A stretch of DNA of 64,000 nt from Mesaphorura yosii (lineage: Eukaryota; Arthropoda; Collembola; Poduromorpha; Tullbergiidae). The notes under the pieces are model-generated. The model saw only the letters and a list, made by a program, of their open reading frames with translations. It had not been told where the DNA came from and did not search any database. The stretch lies in the NCBI GenBank assembly GCA_009869945.1, contig WIXG01000338.1:1-64000 (forward strand), read 5' to 3'. Positions 51,021 to 62,608 of this stretch are shown in pieces. The first letter of the stretch is position 1. Each line of letters begins with the position of its first letter. The translations under genes and the position numbers were made by a program.

Positions 51021-51643
51021 TTAATCATTATCAAAACCAATGATGTCAAATTGATAAATAATTATTCTCCCATAAAAATCTGTGCTCGATTTGAATAAGA
51101 GTCTGAACTCGTCCGCTCGTCTTAACGCGTCGGCTGGAATTGGAATTTCTTGCACTGAATTAGAGTCATGTGGAGTAAAGCGGTAGGAGTCTTCTTCGAC
51201 CTTATTTGCGCTATCCGTCCAAGCTTGAATGCTGCAGTCTTTACCGGCGAATCCACCTTGGAATTGGATAGTCAACTGTGATATCCTAACAGGTTTTGAA
51301 AATTTGAGGTGAATCCATTGTGGCAGTCCCTGGAAAAGAAATCTTACATTTAGCTAGTTATCTTAGAGTATGTTGACTACGAGCGCTGGACATCGACAGC
51401 ACTTACTTGGTCCGAATTCCAACAGGTTTCATCCTTTCCATCGAACAAGAATTTCTTTCCGTATACTTTACGGTCATTATTCAGTACTGTGCTAACCCTG
51501 ATGACGAAATAACCCCGTATAAATCGTGAATGACAGTTGGCATTATGTATAATAGTATTAACAAGATAATTGATAAGATAGGACACTAACTTGTACTCAG
51601 CAATCAATGGAGTCAGCGAATGTAGTCCAACTCGATCGGCCAT
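51021..51643 (-). CDS. NR2C2AP: Nuclear receptor 2C2-associated protein homologue
   Basis: Three exons (51643-51591, 51497-51407, 51329-51021) encode 150 residues, close to the human protein length. Family blocks are SVLN-like VSTVLNNDRKVYGKKFLFD, DETCWNSDQGLPQWI, LTIQFQGGFAGKDC, IPIPAD and STDFYGRIIIYQFDIIG. The fold is a discoidin-like beta-sandwich. The mammalian protein binds the orphan receptor TR4/NR2C2 and dampens its activity; in arthropods the role is not established. The gene ends 60 bases from the kinase stop codon, so the two transcripts converge and probably overlap. The ATG at 51643 is the first in frame. Assignment by sequence blocks is firm. Confidence 0.92.
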
Positions 51644-52176
51644 CTTGGATTCTTCAACGAAGCTGCTGTGTAGCTGTAAGCTAATACGCAATAATATTCA
51701 ATTAAACGAGATGGAAATTTAGTAAACAATGTGTAGCACAAACGCACTAAAGCACGTGTGAAAATCGACCGCCCAAGGTCCAACCCGCATCAGCTGACTA
51801 ATAAAATAATAAAGCTTGTCTTCTCGTCTCTCGCTTTCAATCTGTATCATCTTCATCATTATCCAAGTTTTTTCCGACTTTTCCGAAGTTCACGGGGTAT
51901 GAAACTGTAGGAATATGCTTATGCTTATTCCATACTTAGTGGCGCTGTAAACGTAGTAACGTAGTTAGTTGTAGTTTAGTTAAAATGTCAAAGAGCAACG
52001 ACAAACGATTCGGTCTTGCTCTTCACTCAATGATCTAAAACTAGTTTAGTCTTCCTCTCCACGTCGTCGAGTCAAGACGGTCGCTCTCGTTAATGCCTCT
52101 AATGTTAATAAAGTAATGTCAAGTTTAACTATTGTGTCTTTCCTCAAATATTAAGTAGCATAACTTAATATTACAG
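51644..52176. other. Upstream region of NR2C2AP and possible leader of the 52.2-kb locus
   Basis: No supported coding exon. A short ATG frame near 51984 ends after 17 codons. A possible splice acceptor lies at 52176. Confidence 0.35.
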
Positions 52177-52840
52177 AAACATATCACGACAACGAACCGA
52201 CCCAGAACGAATTGGGAATTTATCCATGCTGGCTTACCAGAGCCCGTGGTGTTCGTACTCTACAACGATTATGGTCATAAGAAGTTCATACCGAAGGAGG
52301 AACTCGAAAACTACAAATTCACGTGCAGGGAGAACATTACTTCGGTGGAGAAGGATTATATGGGCCTGGACGTCAGAAGGGAAAAGTGTGATCACCAAAA
52401 CCGCTGTAGTACTCAGGTTAACGTTGTCACGAGGGCCTGACGAAGTGGAATTGTATGACAACAATGTCACGCACAAGCAAGTGATCCTAAGACCGTTCAT
52501 CGATCAAGAAACGGGACTGACCTGTATTTTAGGCAGTGGGATCAGGCGTAAATTCTTCGGCTAAATCAAGCAGGCTCGATGGCCTCAAAGTCCAAATGAA
52601 CGCGATCTCGAACTTGATGAAGACATATTCGTCTTGGATAACATCAGTGAACAAGCCCAAGGGTATTTTGAGGATGTGATCAACCCGGAGCTGGTCTACC
52701 AAGGAAATGAGACTTTGTCATCGCCTTTGTACGTGTGCATTGTGGAAATCCTTCGAAGTAACTTGGTGACTGCGGACAGTTTGAGGGAAGTGTGCGAATT
52801 TGACGTTACCGGAACCGAAGTCCAAGTCGGACCGCATTGA
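52177..52840 (+). pseudogene. Broken coding region of unrecognised family
   Basis: After an acceptor-like TTACAG at 52176 an open frame reads TNWEFIHAGLPEPVVFVLYN and continues to a TGA at 52438. From about 52430 coding-like sequence continues in another frame (DEVELYDNNVTHKQVILRPF) to a TAA at 52562. It then continues in that same frame (NERDLELDEDIFVLDNISEQA) to TGA at 52838. One frame change and one internal stop separate three blocks of similar character. A polyadenylation hexamer follows near 52938. I do not recognise the protein. It is a decayed gene, a live gene with unseen introns, or one harmed by sequence errors. Confidence 0.5.
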
Positions 52841-53422
52841 ACTGTGACATGAAATACGATCGGATCGCGCGTTACGTCTAATACCTTCAATTCCAATCTA
52901 TTAATCATTTTGTGATGTGCCAATTTTTCTGTGAATGGAATAAAACGATTATGACTCGATGACTCTCCCTTTTGCGAAGAGTTCATAGTAATATCTTTGT
53001 TTAATGCAATTTCTTATCAGTCGGATGCCCTGACCGACGTGTACATATTTGAGCAGTTATCAGGAGGCTGTGCTAGCCGTCTGGAAGAGATCGTTCTTGC
53101 AAACGATTAGCTCGAATTCGAATATGCTTGAATTCTACGAGAAAACAAAACAGTAGTGCGTCGATCAAACAAAACAGAATGCACGCACAAATACAACTCA
53201 CTGTACAGATTCTCTGCGCTGGCAGGAGAAGGGTGAGTTTTTCCGTGCAACCAGTGAAGTCAGGTTTCACCTGCTCTTCACTTTTGCCAGTGCCTTCTCA
53301 GATTTAGTAATTAGAGATTTCGGGTGGTTTAGCATTTATCGTACAGTTGATAATTTAGGAGTACTTCTTCAGTTAGTACGTCTGTCGTGTTGCTCGATTG
53401 TCATTGCATCTAATCCGCCAAG
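52841..53422. other. Intergenic stretch before the forkhead gene
   Basis: No exon is supported. The right part must hold the forkhead gene promoter and leader. Confidence 0.35.
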
Positions 53423-55657
53423 ATGGTAGAATTTCAACGAAGAGCCAAACATGCTCGGCTGGTGCGAAAAGATGTGTGTCAGTCTGAAAACGGTGTGAGC
53501 ACAAGGTCAAGATCAACAAATAATGGTAACTAACATTTTAAACACTTTCTTCGTGAAATCCACGAACAGTGATATGTTCCGCTCGCCGTATTTTCTCTCA
53601 GCATTCATTGGAAGCTTTTTTTCGCAATTGTTTCCAGTTCTCAATTTCTCTCCCTTCCCTTTCGTTGTGAAAATTACATTCGTACCGGCTTGTGCCAGAT
53701 ACATTTCACCCCTCATTCCTCCACCAGCCACCGTCAAACAGGAAAACTGTTTTTTGTACAGCAAGTTAAATTCTCACTTTCTGATCGTCTCAATTTTTCC
53801 AGATAATGTTTGGGCTCGAGCACCACGGCGACCTCAACTCCATTCTCAATGCGTGGCTAAAGAGAAGACACACAACCGCAAGCCCAATCATAGCATGCAA
53901 CATGGTTTCGGAATCAGCAAGAACGAGATAGCGAAGAAAGTATTGAAGAAAGCACACAGGATTAATAAAGGTGTTGGGACAAGAAACTCTTTTTCTGGAA
54001 CCCAGTACCCACTAAGAAGATCACTTCGTACTAAACGCCCCAGTAAACTCGAAAGAAACAAATTGTTTGAGACAGAAAACACAAAAGGACGCCAAAAATG
54101 TTGTAGAGAACCTGCTGGTGAACTAAATTTCAACTCACGAAGCAGCTCGCACTTTTCTACGAAAACGGACGAGTTTGATCGGGTCGTACTGGTTAAACTG
54201 AACAGACTATCTTCGGAAGGTTGGTTCATGCGTTTGCATTATATGAAAGATTTCTTTATGCTCACCAATATAAAACTAGTGTCCGCCCTGATTGCAGAAA
54301 TTCTTCAGAAGCACCCGATTGACAGAATTTTCAAAAGAAAACGTAGGCGTCCTCCTTTAAGTTCAAAAGGTTCGAGTAAGGCACCATTAATTCGGAGGAA
54401 GTACCAACGCAGGTCAAAAATTCTCGAGGAGCCTCAGGTCAAAAGAAAGCGTGGACGACCTCCGTTACCCAAATCATCGGACTTCCCAACTAAAGTCCGC
54501 AAGAGTGTAACCAGAAAATACAGGCGCAAGCAGAGAGTCTACGGAGGAAAGCCGAAATTGTCTGTCATCGAACTAATTGTGGCCGCGTTGAAGGAGGAGC
54601 CAAAAGAAAAACGTGTCACTGAGATTTATCGATGGATAACGTAAGTTGGCTTCTTGACTTTCCCTTCCCTTTTTGTCTGGTCCGGGCATTGGGACATTCA
54701 CGAAGTCTGACTATTATTTGGAATTTAGAAACCACTACTCCTACTTCCGTCAAGATGACAGAAGCTGGAAGAACGTCGTAAGACACAACTTGTCAATGTG
54801 TAAATTCTTTGAACAGTGTGAGAAAAGACCTGAGGGAGGATCTGCCCCGTGGAAACTGAACCTTCAACACACAGTAAAGAGGAAATATCGGCGGACTAGT
54901 AGCAGATATTTGCAATCAATTCCAAAACTCGCAAATGTAAGCTTCCAGCAACAACGCACCAAAAACGAAATGTGATTGTGATGTGTTCATTTATTCATTT
55001 GATATTATGCTGAATTTCCTGGTAATGGATGAAACTTTTGCAGAAATCGAATTCTGACACGACTGCAAGCGTTTGTTCTACGAAGAAGCCAATTCCTACT
55101 GGCCAGCAATTCATTGAACAAGTATTATATCATTACGCTAGGAAGCACAATGTTACCAGGTTTCGAGGTTCCAGTTCCCAGTCCACCAGCGAATTGGAAT
55201 CGGCCGTAATTCAAGAAAGTCTGAAACTAGGAAGTGTGGATGAAACCTATTGCACAAAATCCAGCGTAGTGCCCACGCATGCCGGTCTTGCGTACCAAGA
55301 TTCGGGCGAATTCGAAATTTCAGCTACAGACCAAACTTACGAAAATACCGACACTGTTTCCGTGCATGAAAGATTGGAATGGGCAGGTACGAATTTACTC
55401 ATTCAAGATCAGAAATATGTTGGTCAGTTCTGCTTAATAAGATATCTTTCACATATTGTATCACAGACTCCGAAGAATCGTCATTCTTTGGAGATGGAAT
55501 TAGTATGCAGAAGTTGATTCCAATTGACTACGGAGATGAACCGCCAGAGTTTGAGAGAATGTACGAAAATATCCACAATAGCGATGTTCCACTACTCAAA
55601 ATTGGATCATTTGAATTCGCCATGTACGGCGAAAAATCCCTTCAGATTTACTCGTAA
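53423..55657 (+). CDS. Divergent forkhead transcription factor with AT-hook motifs
   Basis: Exons 53423-53525, 53803-54640, 54729-54936, 55044-55386 and 55467-55657 join in phase to 560 residues. The forkhead domain (about 288-365) reads KPKLSVIELIVAALKEEP, EIYRWITNHYSYFRQDDRSWKNVVRHNLSMCKFFEQ and APWKLN, with recognition helix WKNVVRHNLSM intact. The intron lies after YRWIT. The domain lacks the usual KPPYSY start and has a shortened wing, so subfamily (FoxN, FoxM or FoxR side) cannot be fixed. Just before it are two AT-hook-like motifs, KRKRRRPPL and KRKRGRPPL, in a very basic region (about 225-285). The 200 N-terminal residues are basic and unrecognised, the C-terminal 170 acidic and Ser-rich, possibly activating. 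The ATG at 53423 in context AAGATGGTA opens exon 1. Confidence 0.82.
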
Positions 55658-55740
55658 TTGATGTCAAAACGATGAAGCGATTTGAAATTTATGTACTTTG
55701 TGTCAAAATAGTATTAACTGTATTCGGAATTCTTTGGTTA

Positions 55741-55746
55741 AATAAA
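55741..55746 (+). terminator. Probable polyadenylation signal of the forkhead gene
   Basis: AATAAA lies 84 bases after the forkhead stop codon, followed by a GT-rich stretch. Confidence 0.55.
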
Positions 55747-56185
55747 GTGGGTCGTGTGCGAGGATTCGTCCACGCTCTGTTGCTTAATTCTATTCGTCTG
55801 TGCGCTATGAGTCTTATGATTGTTCTGGCTGAACCATGATTGAGTGACCTGGATGATCATTCCATTGTTAGATTATTTAGACCCACCTTTGTCGTTCATT
55901 ATTAATAAGCTAGTTTGCTTTGACTAAGTGCGGCTTTCATGATTAACTTTGTACTGATGTTCGAACCTTCATTAAGTTAGTACAATGTGAGCATTAATGA
56001 GCTGTTGAACAATCTTTTGTAAATAGTAACATTTTAATTGTGGCTATTGTAAAAGTTCTAATGGCATGCAGTGCCGAAGGAAGTTTAGAAGTCAATTACA
56101 GTTATTCATATGCTTCTTCGACTCCGCCAGTTTTCAAGATTCTTACCATAAATTATTATAATTAATCAGGTGACTGGCAAGCAGG
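55747..56185. other. Intergenic stretch before the torso-like gene
   Basis: A/T-rich sequence with no supported exon; it should include upstream control DNA of the torso-like gene. Confidence 0.35.
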
Positions 56186-56191
56186 TATAAA
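56186..56191 (+). promoter_or_regulatory. TATA box of the torso-like gene
   Basis: TATAAA lies 41 bases before the ATG at 56227, implying a leader of only about 10-15 bases. Confidence 0.45.
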
Positions 56192-56226
56192 TTAGGAGAG
56201 AATTTAGAAAGGCTTACGTTGTGAGA

Positions 56227-57502
56227 ATGAATCGATTTCCGAAATTGGTTCATTCCGTGACATTTCTGATTATGGTGAACGTATTCTTCTTGGAAGCGAC
56301 AAAAACGAGCGACTTGAGCAGCCGTTTTTCAGTCTTGCCCGGATCAAGGACTGGAAATACTGGCAAGTTGCAAGCGGCAAGCAAGACACAACCCAATTTC
56401 AGTGCCTCGAACACTTACCCCGTGCAACCCGGCTCCATCGTGCACTTGTTTCCACGTTACGGCTATCTCAGCCTTAGCATGAAGATTGTGTCACGAAATG
56501 AAACGAGAACGGAGAAGACTTGGCTTTTTCTAGAGCCATCAAAATTCATATTTGAGCCGGGCACATTCCAGATCAGCGTTTCAAATCGACAAGGGGCAGG
56601 CACTACCGCGGGCGCCGGTTTGACTTTCCAAAACTCGTTTCACATCGACGTATGCGAGAATGTCGACCAACTTCTACAAGCATACTTCGCACATTACAAA
56701 ATTGATGGTTCCGCCACAGGAAAAAGTTGGAAAGCGTTTGCGGGGCGGTGGCAGACGCCAAGTGTCACTCGATTCTTTGGCATTGACACGAACGTCCTGA
56801 ATCGAGAGAACAAGAATGACGTTTTTATTCCTTCTTGTGCGGCTGATGATGGTGCATGATCATGGCGAATTTATGCCCTTGCCAAATATCTCTGCACTGC
56901 CCGTATTTCGTAAATACATCGCCCAAATTCAGCCAGATACGAGCACCAGCGCCAGTACCACAACGTTGTTCAGTCTCTTCAACCGCATCGGATCGCACTA
57001 CATCAGCTCGTACACAACGGGCAACAGCATTTTCCAAATATTTGTCTTTGATAACAGAGTCAACACCGGGTTTGATGAGATTAAACGGTTTGCGAACCAC
57101 TACAGAGAAGAAGTAGAAGAGGAACGGATGACAAACCGACTCAGCGAAGAAGGGCAACGGCAGAGCCTGGACACGATGCTTGAGCACCTTCCCAGCTTGC
57201 TGTCGACGTGGGCCACGCACATCGGCAAGGTCATGATACTAAATGCGAACGCAGAGGCCACAAAACGCGTGCAGGACTCGCTCCAGCAGTTTACGGATGG
57301 AAAGCTCTATCAAAACATTTTTAAGATGCACGACAATCGTGACATTCTGCAATGGATCGAGTCTCAGCTGCACACACAGCATGATGGCTTAATTGGACTC
57401 GAGCTCAAGTCGATAGACTTTTTATTCACAAATCAAACACAGAAAAATTGGTACCTGAAATCACTTAAACAAACTATCGAATTGTGGGAAACTAATTTGT
57501 AA
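56227..57502 (+). CDS. tsl: Torso-like (MACPF-domain) secreted protein, with a frame break
   Basis: The open region starts with signal peptide MNRFPKLVHSVTFLIMVNVFF and reads in one frame to a TGA at 56857. Coding sequence continues in another frame, overlapping from about 56816, to TAA at 57500. Together they give about 425 residues. The MACPF core is seen in IGSHYISSYTTGNSIFQIFVF, and HDHGEFMPLPNISALP just after the frame break is also typical of torso-like. The family is the arthropod MACPF protein that helps activate the Torso receptor at embryo ends and acts in growth control. A basic-acidic helix (HYREEVEEERMTNRL) follows the core, and a C-terminal helical tail ends ELWETNL. No introns are visible. 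A single missing or extra base near 56820-56857 explains the break: either assembly error or a non-functional copy. Family call is solid. Confidence 0.8.
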
Positions 57503-57570
57503 ATTGTATGATTAGTTTGACTAGTATGATAATTAATATTGACAATGTAAGTCCACAATGGTAAACGAGG

Positions 57571-58303
57571 TCATGCAAGTTTAAAGCGCAAACAAGGCAT
57601 TTGTTTTGAACCAAGTCTGAACTGAAAGTCAACGCTCCTCTCGTTGGGCACCTGTACCTTGGCCGAGTCAAGAGTGTCGTTGCTTCGAAGTGTTGGAGGC
57701 CCCTGCATAGAGTTATTAATGAGTGCGTGAGCATTAGCCTCAGAATACAGCAAGGGAAAGGATTTTGGACTGCGAACTGGGCTTACGTCAAGGCGGAATT
57801 CAATTAGATGCCAAATATGTGGCTGGATGTACACTGGCTCCAAGAACCCAACGTGAAATAGTTCGCGGTTTCTTGCGTTGACGACTTGGCTACGTTTGCT
57901 CGCAATTCTGAACCCGTTTGAGTCTGGAAATACGGCTGTGGGCTTTCTTGGCTTGTAAAGCTGGACTTGGACGTCGTAGTCCGCCGTCGACTCCTCGTAA
58001 GGGCCGTAGAATCCAAGGTCGACTAATTTGATTGGGTGATTTACTCTGAAACTATAATACAGCCAGTTAATTTGAAGCAAAAGACAACGTGAACGTATCT
58101 CAAGTATGCCTTCACTCATTCACTCACTAGTTTTTGAAGTAGATTCCACTGTAGTCACATTTCCCATTTTGGACGAGTGCAATTGCTTCGTCAATCTCCT
58201 CACGAGTGCCTTCTGCCTCAACCAACTTCAGCAGCAAAGACTGAGGATCGTTTAGCACAGCCCGAGTGACCGTGAGAACGTCGCTGTCAGGGTCACCGTG
58301 CAT
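57571..58303 (-). CDS. PHR-like domain protein, tandem copy B
   Basis: Three exons (58303-58128, 58051-57787, 57702-57571) encode 190 residues. A short helical N terminus (SLLLKLVEAEGTREEIDEAI) leads into CDYSGIYFKNYFRVNHPIKL, then a beta-rich region (VDLGFYGPYEES, YDVQVQLY, FHVGFLEPVYIQP, WHLIEFRLD) ending VDFQFRLGSKQMPCLRF. The pattern F-x-V-x-x-x-I-x-L-x-x-x-G-F-Y-G-P and the closing strand resemble the PHR beta-sandwich of Highwire/Phr1 and BTBD proteins, but no BTB or RING domain is attached. Intron positions and phases are identical to copy A. No signal peptide. Function unknown. It converges with torso-like, 69 bases apart. Confidence 0.78.
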
Positions 58304-59019
58304 TTTTCGAACAGTTATCTTGAATTGGCCACAGAATTGGCTATGTGGATTAAGGCAATTGATGAACGAACTCGATTGACAGACAAGTAAGTGCAAGTTT
58401 TGGAGCGAGCAGTGGGAACCAAGAATAAGAACACAGGAAATTGTGGAGAGTACTGCCAGGTATGTTTGGTGAACTTTTCCTTTTATAGACAAGCAATCTA
58501 ATGATTCACATTCAAAATTCATCATAGTAAGCAGAATAATCAGTAAATCAGCAAATACGACATATTGTTGAGGCAAAGTGCCCATTTTATTTGCAAGCGA
58601 ATACAAATCGATTTTTGTTCGTTCGCAAAACTGCAGCGGTGAATCAACAGCAATAGTCAATAAACACGAAAACAAAATCTAATTTTGTGACGGAGGTTTG
58701 ACTGATTACGGATGAACGCTCATCGTGGCTTGAGCAATTTCCACAATGTTTGTAAAGGCAGAATACATCAACCTTTTGCTGGCCTTCTTAGGCAATAACG
58801 ATGCACTACGCAATCGAATTGGACCGGAATTCAATGACAACTCGGCGGCTCTGCACAGGCACCGATTAGATAAGTTTGGGGTTGATAAGATAATCCCATG
58901 ACATGCATGAGGCATGTTCTCACTCTTCTCTTTGGAGCACTACAGTGAAGGATTGAACTAAGAAATTTATTGCTGGATTTATTTTGCCATCTTCATCTAC
59001 ACCAAAGCTCTTGATATAC

Positions 59020-59831
59020 TTAGAGAAATTCTGTCTTTTTAGTCTTAACTGGCTTAAATCGCATGCAAGGCATTTGTTTTGATCCCGCCAGAAACTCGAA
59101 TATAATTGTTGTATCACTCGTCGACACAGAAGCAGTTAAAAGTGTTTCGGCACACCGCAGAGTTGATGGTCCCTGCATAGAAAAGAAACAAAACATGTAG
59201 GTCCCTAGACAGTTGCCGATCTCACAAACGGAAAACGCAAAATAATACTGAACTTACGTCCAGAAAAAAGTTAATCAAGTACCAAATACCAGGTTCAATG
59301 TACACGGGTTCAGAAAATCCCACGTAAAATATTTCCTGCTTCTTTGCACTGACTTTTACACGTGTTTCGGCTATTTTGGGCGAGTCTGATTCAGGAAGCA
59401 ATTGCACCACCCTTTTGCGAAAGAGGCACGGCATGCAAAAAATATTGGACGTCCAAAAGGCCCGCGGTGCGAACATCTGCACGTGGACGCGGTATTCGGC
59501 CTCCTTCTCCTCGAAGGGGCCAAAGAAACCGAGTTCGGTCAGTTGGATAGAATGGTCGACCCTGAAACTAATTCAGCCTTGAACATCACGAATTTTATCA
59601 AATCGATTAACTTAAGCCTATGACTTACTAATTTTTGAAGTACACTCCGCCATAATTACAACTGAGCTTCATCTTCTTGATCACAGCATCAATTTCCTTC
59701 TTTGGTTTTCCCTTGTGGACCATCGACAGCAGCTTCGAGTCAAGATCGACGTGTTTATATCGTGAGACGGTAAAAATGTCAGCATCACCCGAAACTTCCT
59801 CGTCAGTCTTCGGTTTTTCCATGTAGACCAT
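59020..59831 (-). CDS. PHR-like domain protein, tandem copy A
   Basis: Three exons (59831-59629, 59567-59258, 59172-59020) encode 221 residues. The layout is that of copy B: N-terminal helix (SKLLSMVHKGKPKKEIDAVI), junction NYGGVYFKNYFRVDHSIQL, strands LGFFGPFEEKEAEYRVHVQMF, YVGFSEPVYIEPGIWYLI and final EFLAGSKQMPCMRF. It has a longer loop containing a Cys pair (IFCMPCLF) that copy B lacks and a basic Lys-rich end. Both introns fall at the same codons and phases as in copy B, so the two arose by tandem duplication. The PHR resemblance is by eye. A single-domain PHR protein could be an adaptor or a decoy of the larger PHR ligases, which is speculation. Confidence 0.78.
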
Positions 59832-60620
59832 CGTTTTTCGTATTACTGGAAACCAGGACTGACTCTGCAAATACTTCTTGCATTAATGGTAATGATGAAA
59901 GAGGAATTGAGCTAACTGGATAAAAATTAGTGCACATTAAATATTAATACCGCTGGAATTTTTTCATGCAGCCTGGGCATTCAAAGGAAGTACCTGAACG
60001 CATTTTGCTTCTTTTATTATCGCAATTTTCAAAATCCACGAGCTCATGTTATAACTAATTTATTCAAAGAGTTAATTTATACGCGATTTGTCATTTGTGG
60101 CATCGAGACATGCATTGAATTCTGTCACGCGACGGGCACATCCTGCCGTACATTGCCACTGCCTCTTTGTGACAATAACTGGAGAAACAATTAGCTTGAA
60201 GAATGAGTGGCCATTTTTATCATTGCGTCACTTCACACGCACTGCACAAAAATTCATTCGGGGTCATGACTTGAGGAATTTCTTGCTAAAATTGGATTAG
60301 CGAAGCAGACTTTGAATTATATGAATCTCATCACTACAACCTGAGTGGACGCTGACGCAGAGTGAGTTGCCGAAAAGTGTGAAACCAGAAAGCTGGAATC
60401 AAGATTCAAGGAGTTGGCTCAATAAATCAAGTACATGTAAAACGTGCACTGGTTCAAGAATAATGTTACGCAACATCTGAAATCTGAACCTCCTCGTGTG
60501 CGAGCAGGACACAATGATCATGTATAAGAATAGAAAACCGGTTTAAAATGTGCAAGCAATTAGGGACTTGCCAATTTGATAACAGACGCCTTAGAGCTTC
60601 TGATCAGTTGTTTTTAAGCA
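59832..60620. other. Divergent promoter region between PHR-like gene A and the acyltransferase gene
   Basis: This 790-base stretch has no supported exon. A TATAAG near 60525 is a weak candidate promoter element for the gene at 60621. Confidence 0.4.
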
Positions 60621-62422
60621 ATGCCTTCCGAAAGACCTGCTCCGACTCTGACTTCGACTTCAGTCGTCCATGCCTCCGATTTAAAATCGAAGCTAGAACT
60701 CCACAAGCAGACAACCATCATTTTACTTGGTCTCGTGCTCTTGCTTCCGGTTTTAATCGCCAGCGCCCTTTATCGCGCTTTTGTCTCAAAGATCAGTACT
60801 TGGCTTTGTCCTGAGCTGTCCCACATTCTTCCTCTTCACGCTTCGCTCTACATTAACCAGAATGTGCACTCGGACATCTGGAGCAACATCCTCCTCCGAC
60901 TCAGGGTTCGAGGTCGCCTCAATCTTGAGGAGATGAAGGCAAGGTTCGTCCAGAAGTTTGTGTACGCGACCGACCTTCGCAATGGACGACTCATGTATAT
61001 CGAACTGCAACAATACGCATGGAAATGGGCTGGATACCATTTCTGGAGGTGGGAATCCGAGTTTAAGATCGAAGACCACATCATTCACAAGGCCAGGACC
61101 GAAGATGAAGGGAAGTTGCTCACGAAAGGCGAAGTGGATGAGCTCGAGGTTCAATTTCTGAAAACGCCATTTGAACTGGAGAAAAGCCCGTGGCAAATTC
61201 TCGTTGTTGACAGCATTGAGCCTGAGCCAGAAGATGATGGGCCTTCATATTTGGTTCTCTTCAAGTTCCATCATTCGTAAGTAACTTAAATACTTGGGTA
61301 AAAGGGTTTTCATTTATTGAGCCAAACTCTCAGGTTGTCGGACGGCCAAAGCCTGTTCAACGCGTTGATGGAATGCGCTGACGACAAAGTTCCGATACTC
61401 AAGCTTCCAAGTCCTCCTCAACAACCGCTCATTGTACGTCTGCTCAATTGGATCACACTTCCTGTCAGGGCGTCATACGAATTTGCGAAACTGACGCAAC
61501 AAAAGTCTGTTCCATCGCCTTGGGATGTTGACTGCGTTGACCAGAGTGCGAGTAAAGTCGAGAGGAGGCACATTGTCCGATCAAGTCACTTGGAGAAGGC
61601 AAGAATCAAGAAGCTGGCATCTTATTATGGAGTTAGCTTCTCTGCAGTGCTCCTGGCGAGTATCGCCGGTGGAATTCGGAAATTCCTGCTGAAGAAGAGG
61701 AAGGTTGATGAAACCCCGGAGTATATGGTCTGCGAGGTTCCTGTTCCAGTAGAAGAACACCCGGAAGGGCTTACGAACGCCGTGTAAGTAATTAGTAATT
61801 ATTAGTAATAACGTAGTGCATTGATTAAGATGTTGATATGTGTTTATTGTACTCACAGTTGTGTCGTCAGCTTCGTTCTACCTGTCGGCTGTCCGGACAT
61901 TCGTCAGCGCGTTAAAATCTGTGAACAAAGTGTGGCTGATCGTAAAGCCTCGACCGAGCCAAAGCTCACGCTTTTCCTCTTCAATTTGTTTGCCCTGCTG
62001 CCCGACATTCTTCCTAAGATCCCGTACAAGTTTCCGCCCGTGGCGCTCAGCGTGTTCCCTGGACCATTGGGCCCAGTCAAGTTTTGTGGCAAGGAACTCT
62101 TCGAAATGAGTTACGTGTTGCTCTCTGTTCCAGTTGGTAAGTGTTTCAGTTGTGAAACTATTTTCATACGCTTGATAAATCAAATAATCAAAGCAATGAA
62201 ATTCATGTCTGATTCACAGTTTTCGCGATATCACTGTTAACGTACGCCGATGGACTGCAATTCTTCTGCACAGGCGATAACCGAATATTTTCGCAGCAGG
62301 ACATCAAGTACCTCGTGAATAATATTGAAGATGAGCTAGACTTCTTGGAACGAGATGCGACAATGGATGGGCAAGCAGTTAACGGGAAGGTTAAGCTTCC
62401 ATTGCCAAGACTTATTAATTAA
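60621..62422 (+). CDS. Wax ester synthase/diacylglycerol acyltransferase (WS/DGAT) family protein
   Basis: Four exons (60621-61276, 61334-61783, 61859-62136, 62220-62422) give 528 residues. A hydrophobic segment at about 33-58 (TTIILLGLVLLLPVLIASALY) should anchor it in a membrane. The acyl-CoA:alcohol acyltransferase active site HHxxxDG is present as HHSLSDG at 217-223, split by the first intron. Downstream are WS/DGAT blocks including PPVALSVFPGPLGPVKFCGKEL and SYVLLSVPV, and a second hydrophobic stretch near the tunnel-forming C-terminal half. Family enzymes make wax esters or triacylglycerol from acyl-CoA. In arthropods such proteins are linked to cuticular lipids, but which product this one makes cannot be told from sequence. 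The ATG at 60621 is the first in a frame giving the membrane segment. AATAAA at 62434 follows the stop. Confidence 0.88.
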
Positions 62423-62433
62423 ACGAAGTTGAA

Positions 62434-62439
62434 AATAAA
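62434..62439 (+). terminator. Probable polyadenylation signal of the WS/DGAT gene
   Basis: AATAAA occurs 12 bases after the stop codon, an unusually short 3' UTR if used; the convergent RAB28-like gene ends at 62609. Confidence 0.45.
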
Positions 62440-62608
62440 TTGTTGAAGCTCAATCGTCTTTTAATTGAATAGAGTTATTAATGATACGGCAGAGCGCGAA
62501 TAATACTTTGTAGAGGCCAGAAGGTTGAAGCTTTCCGAAAAAGCAGAGCTAGAATCGTCGCTATGCAATTGGAAATAAAAATAAACTGACATTTAGAAAC
62601 ACGTTGTT

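Noticed and set aside
53523..53802. Open frame joining directly into forkhead exon 2, as an alternative start at 53523
   Set aside because: It has intron-like T-rich sequence with a good donor and acceptor; exon 1 at 53423 splices in phase, so I treat it as intron, though an alternative start is not excluded.
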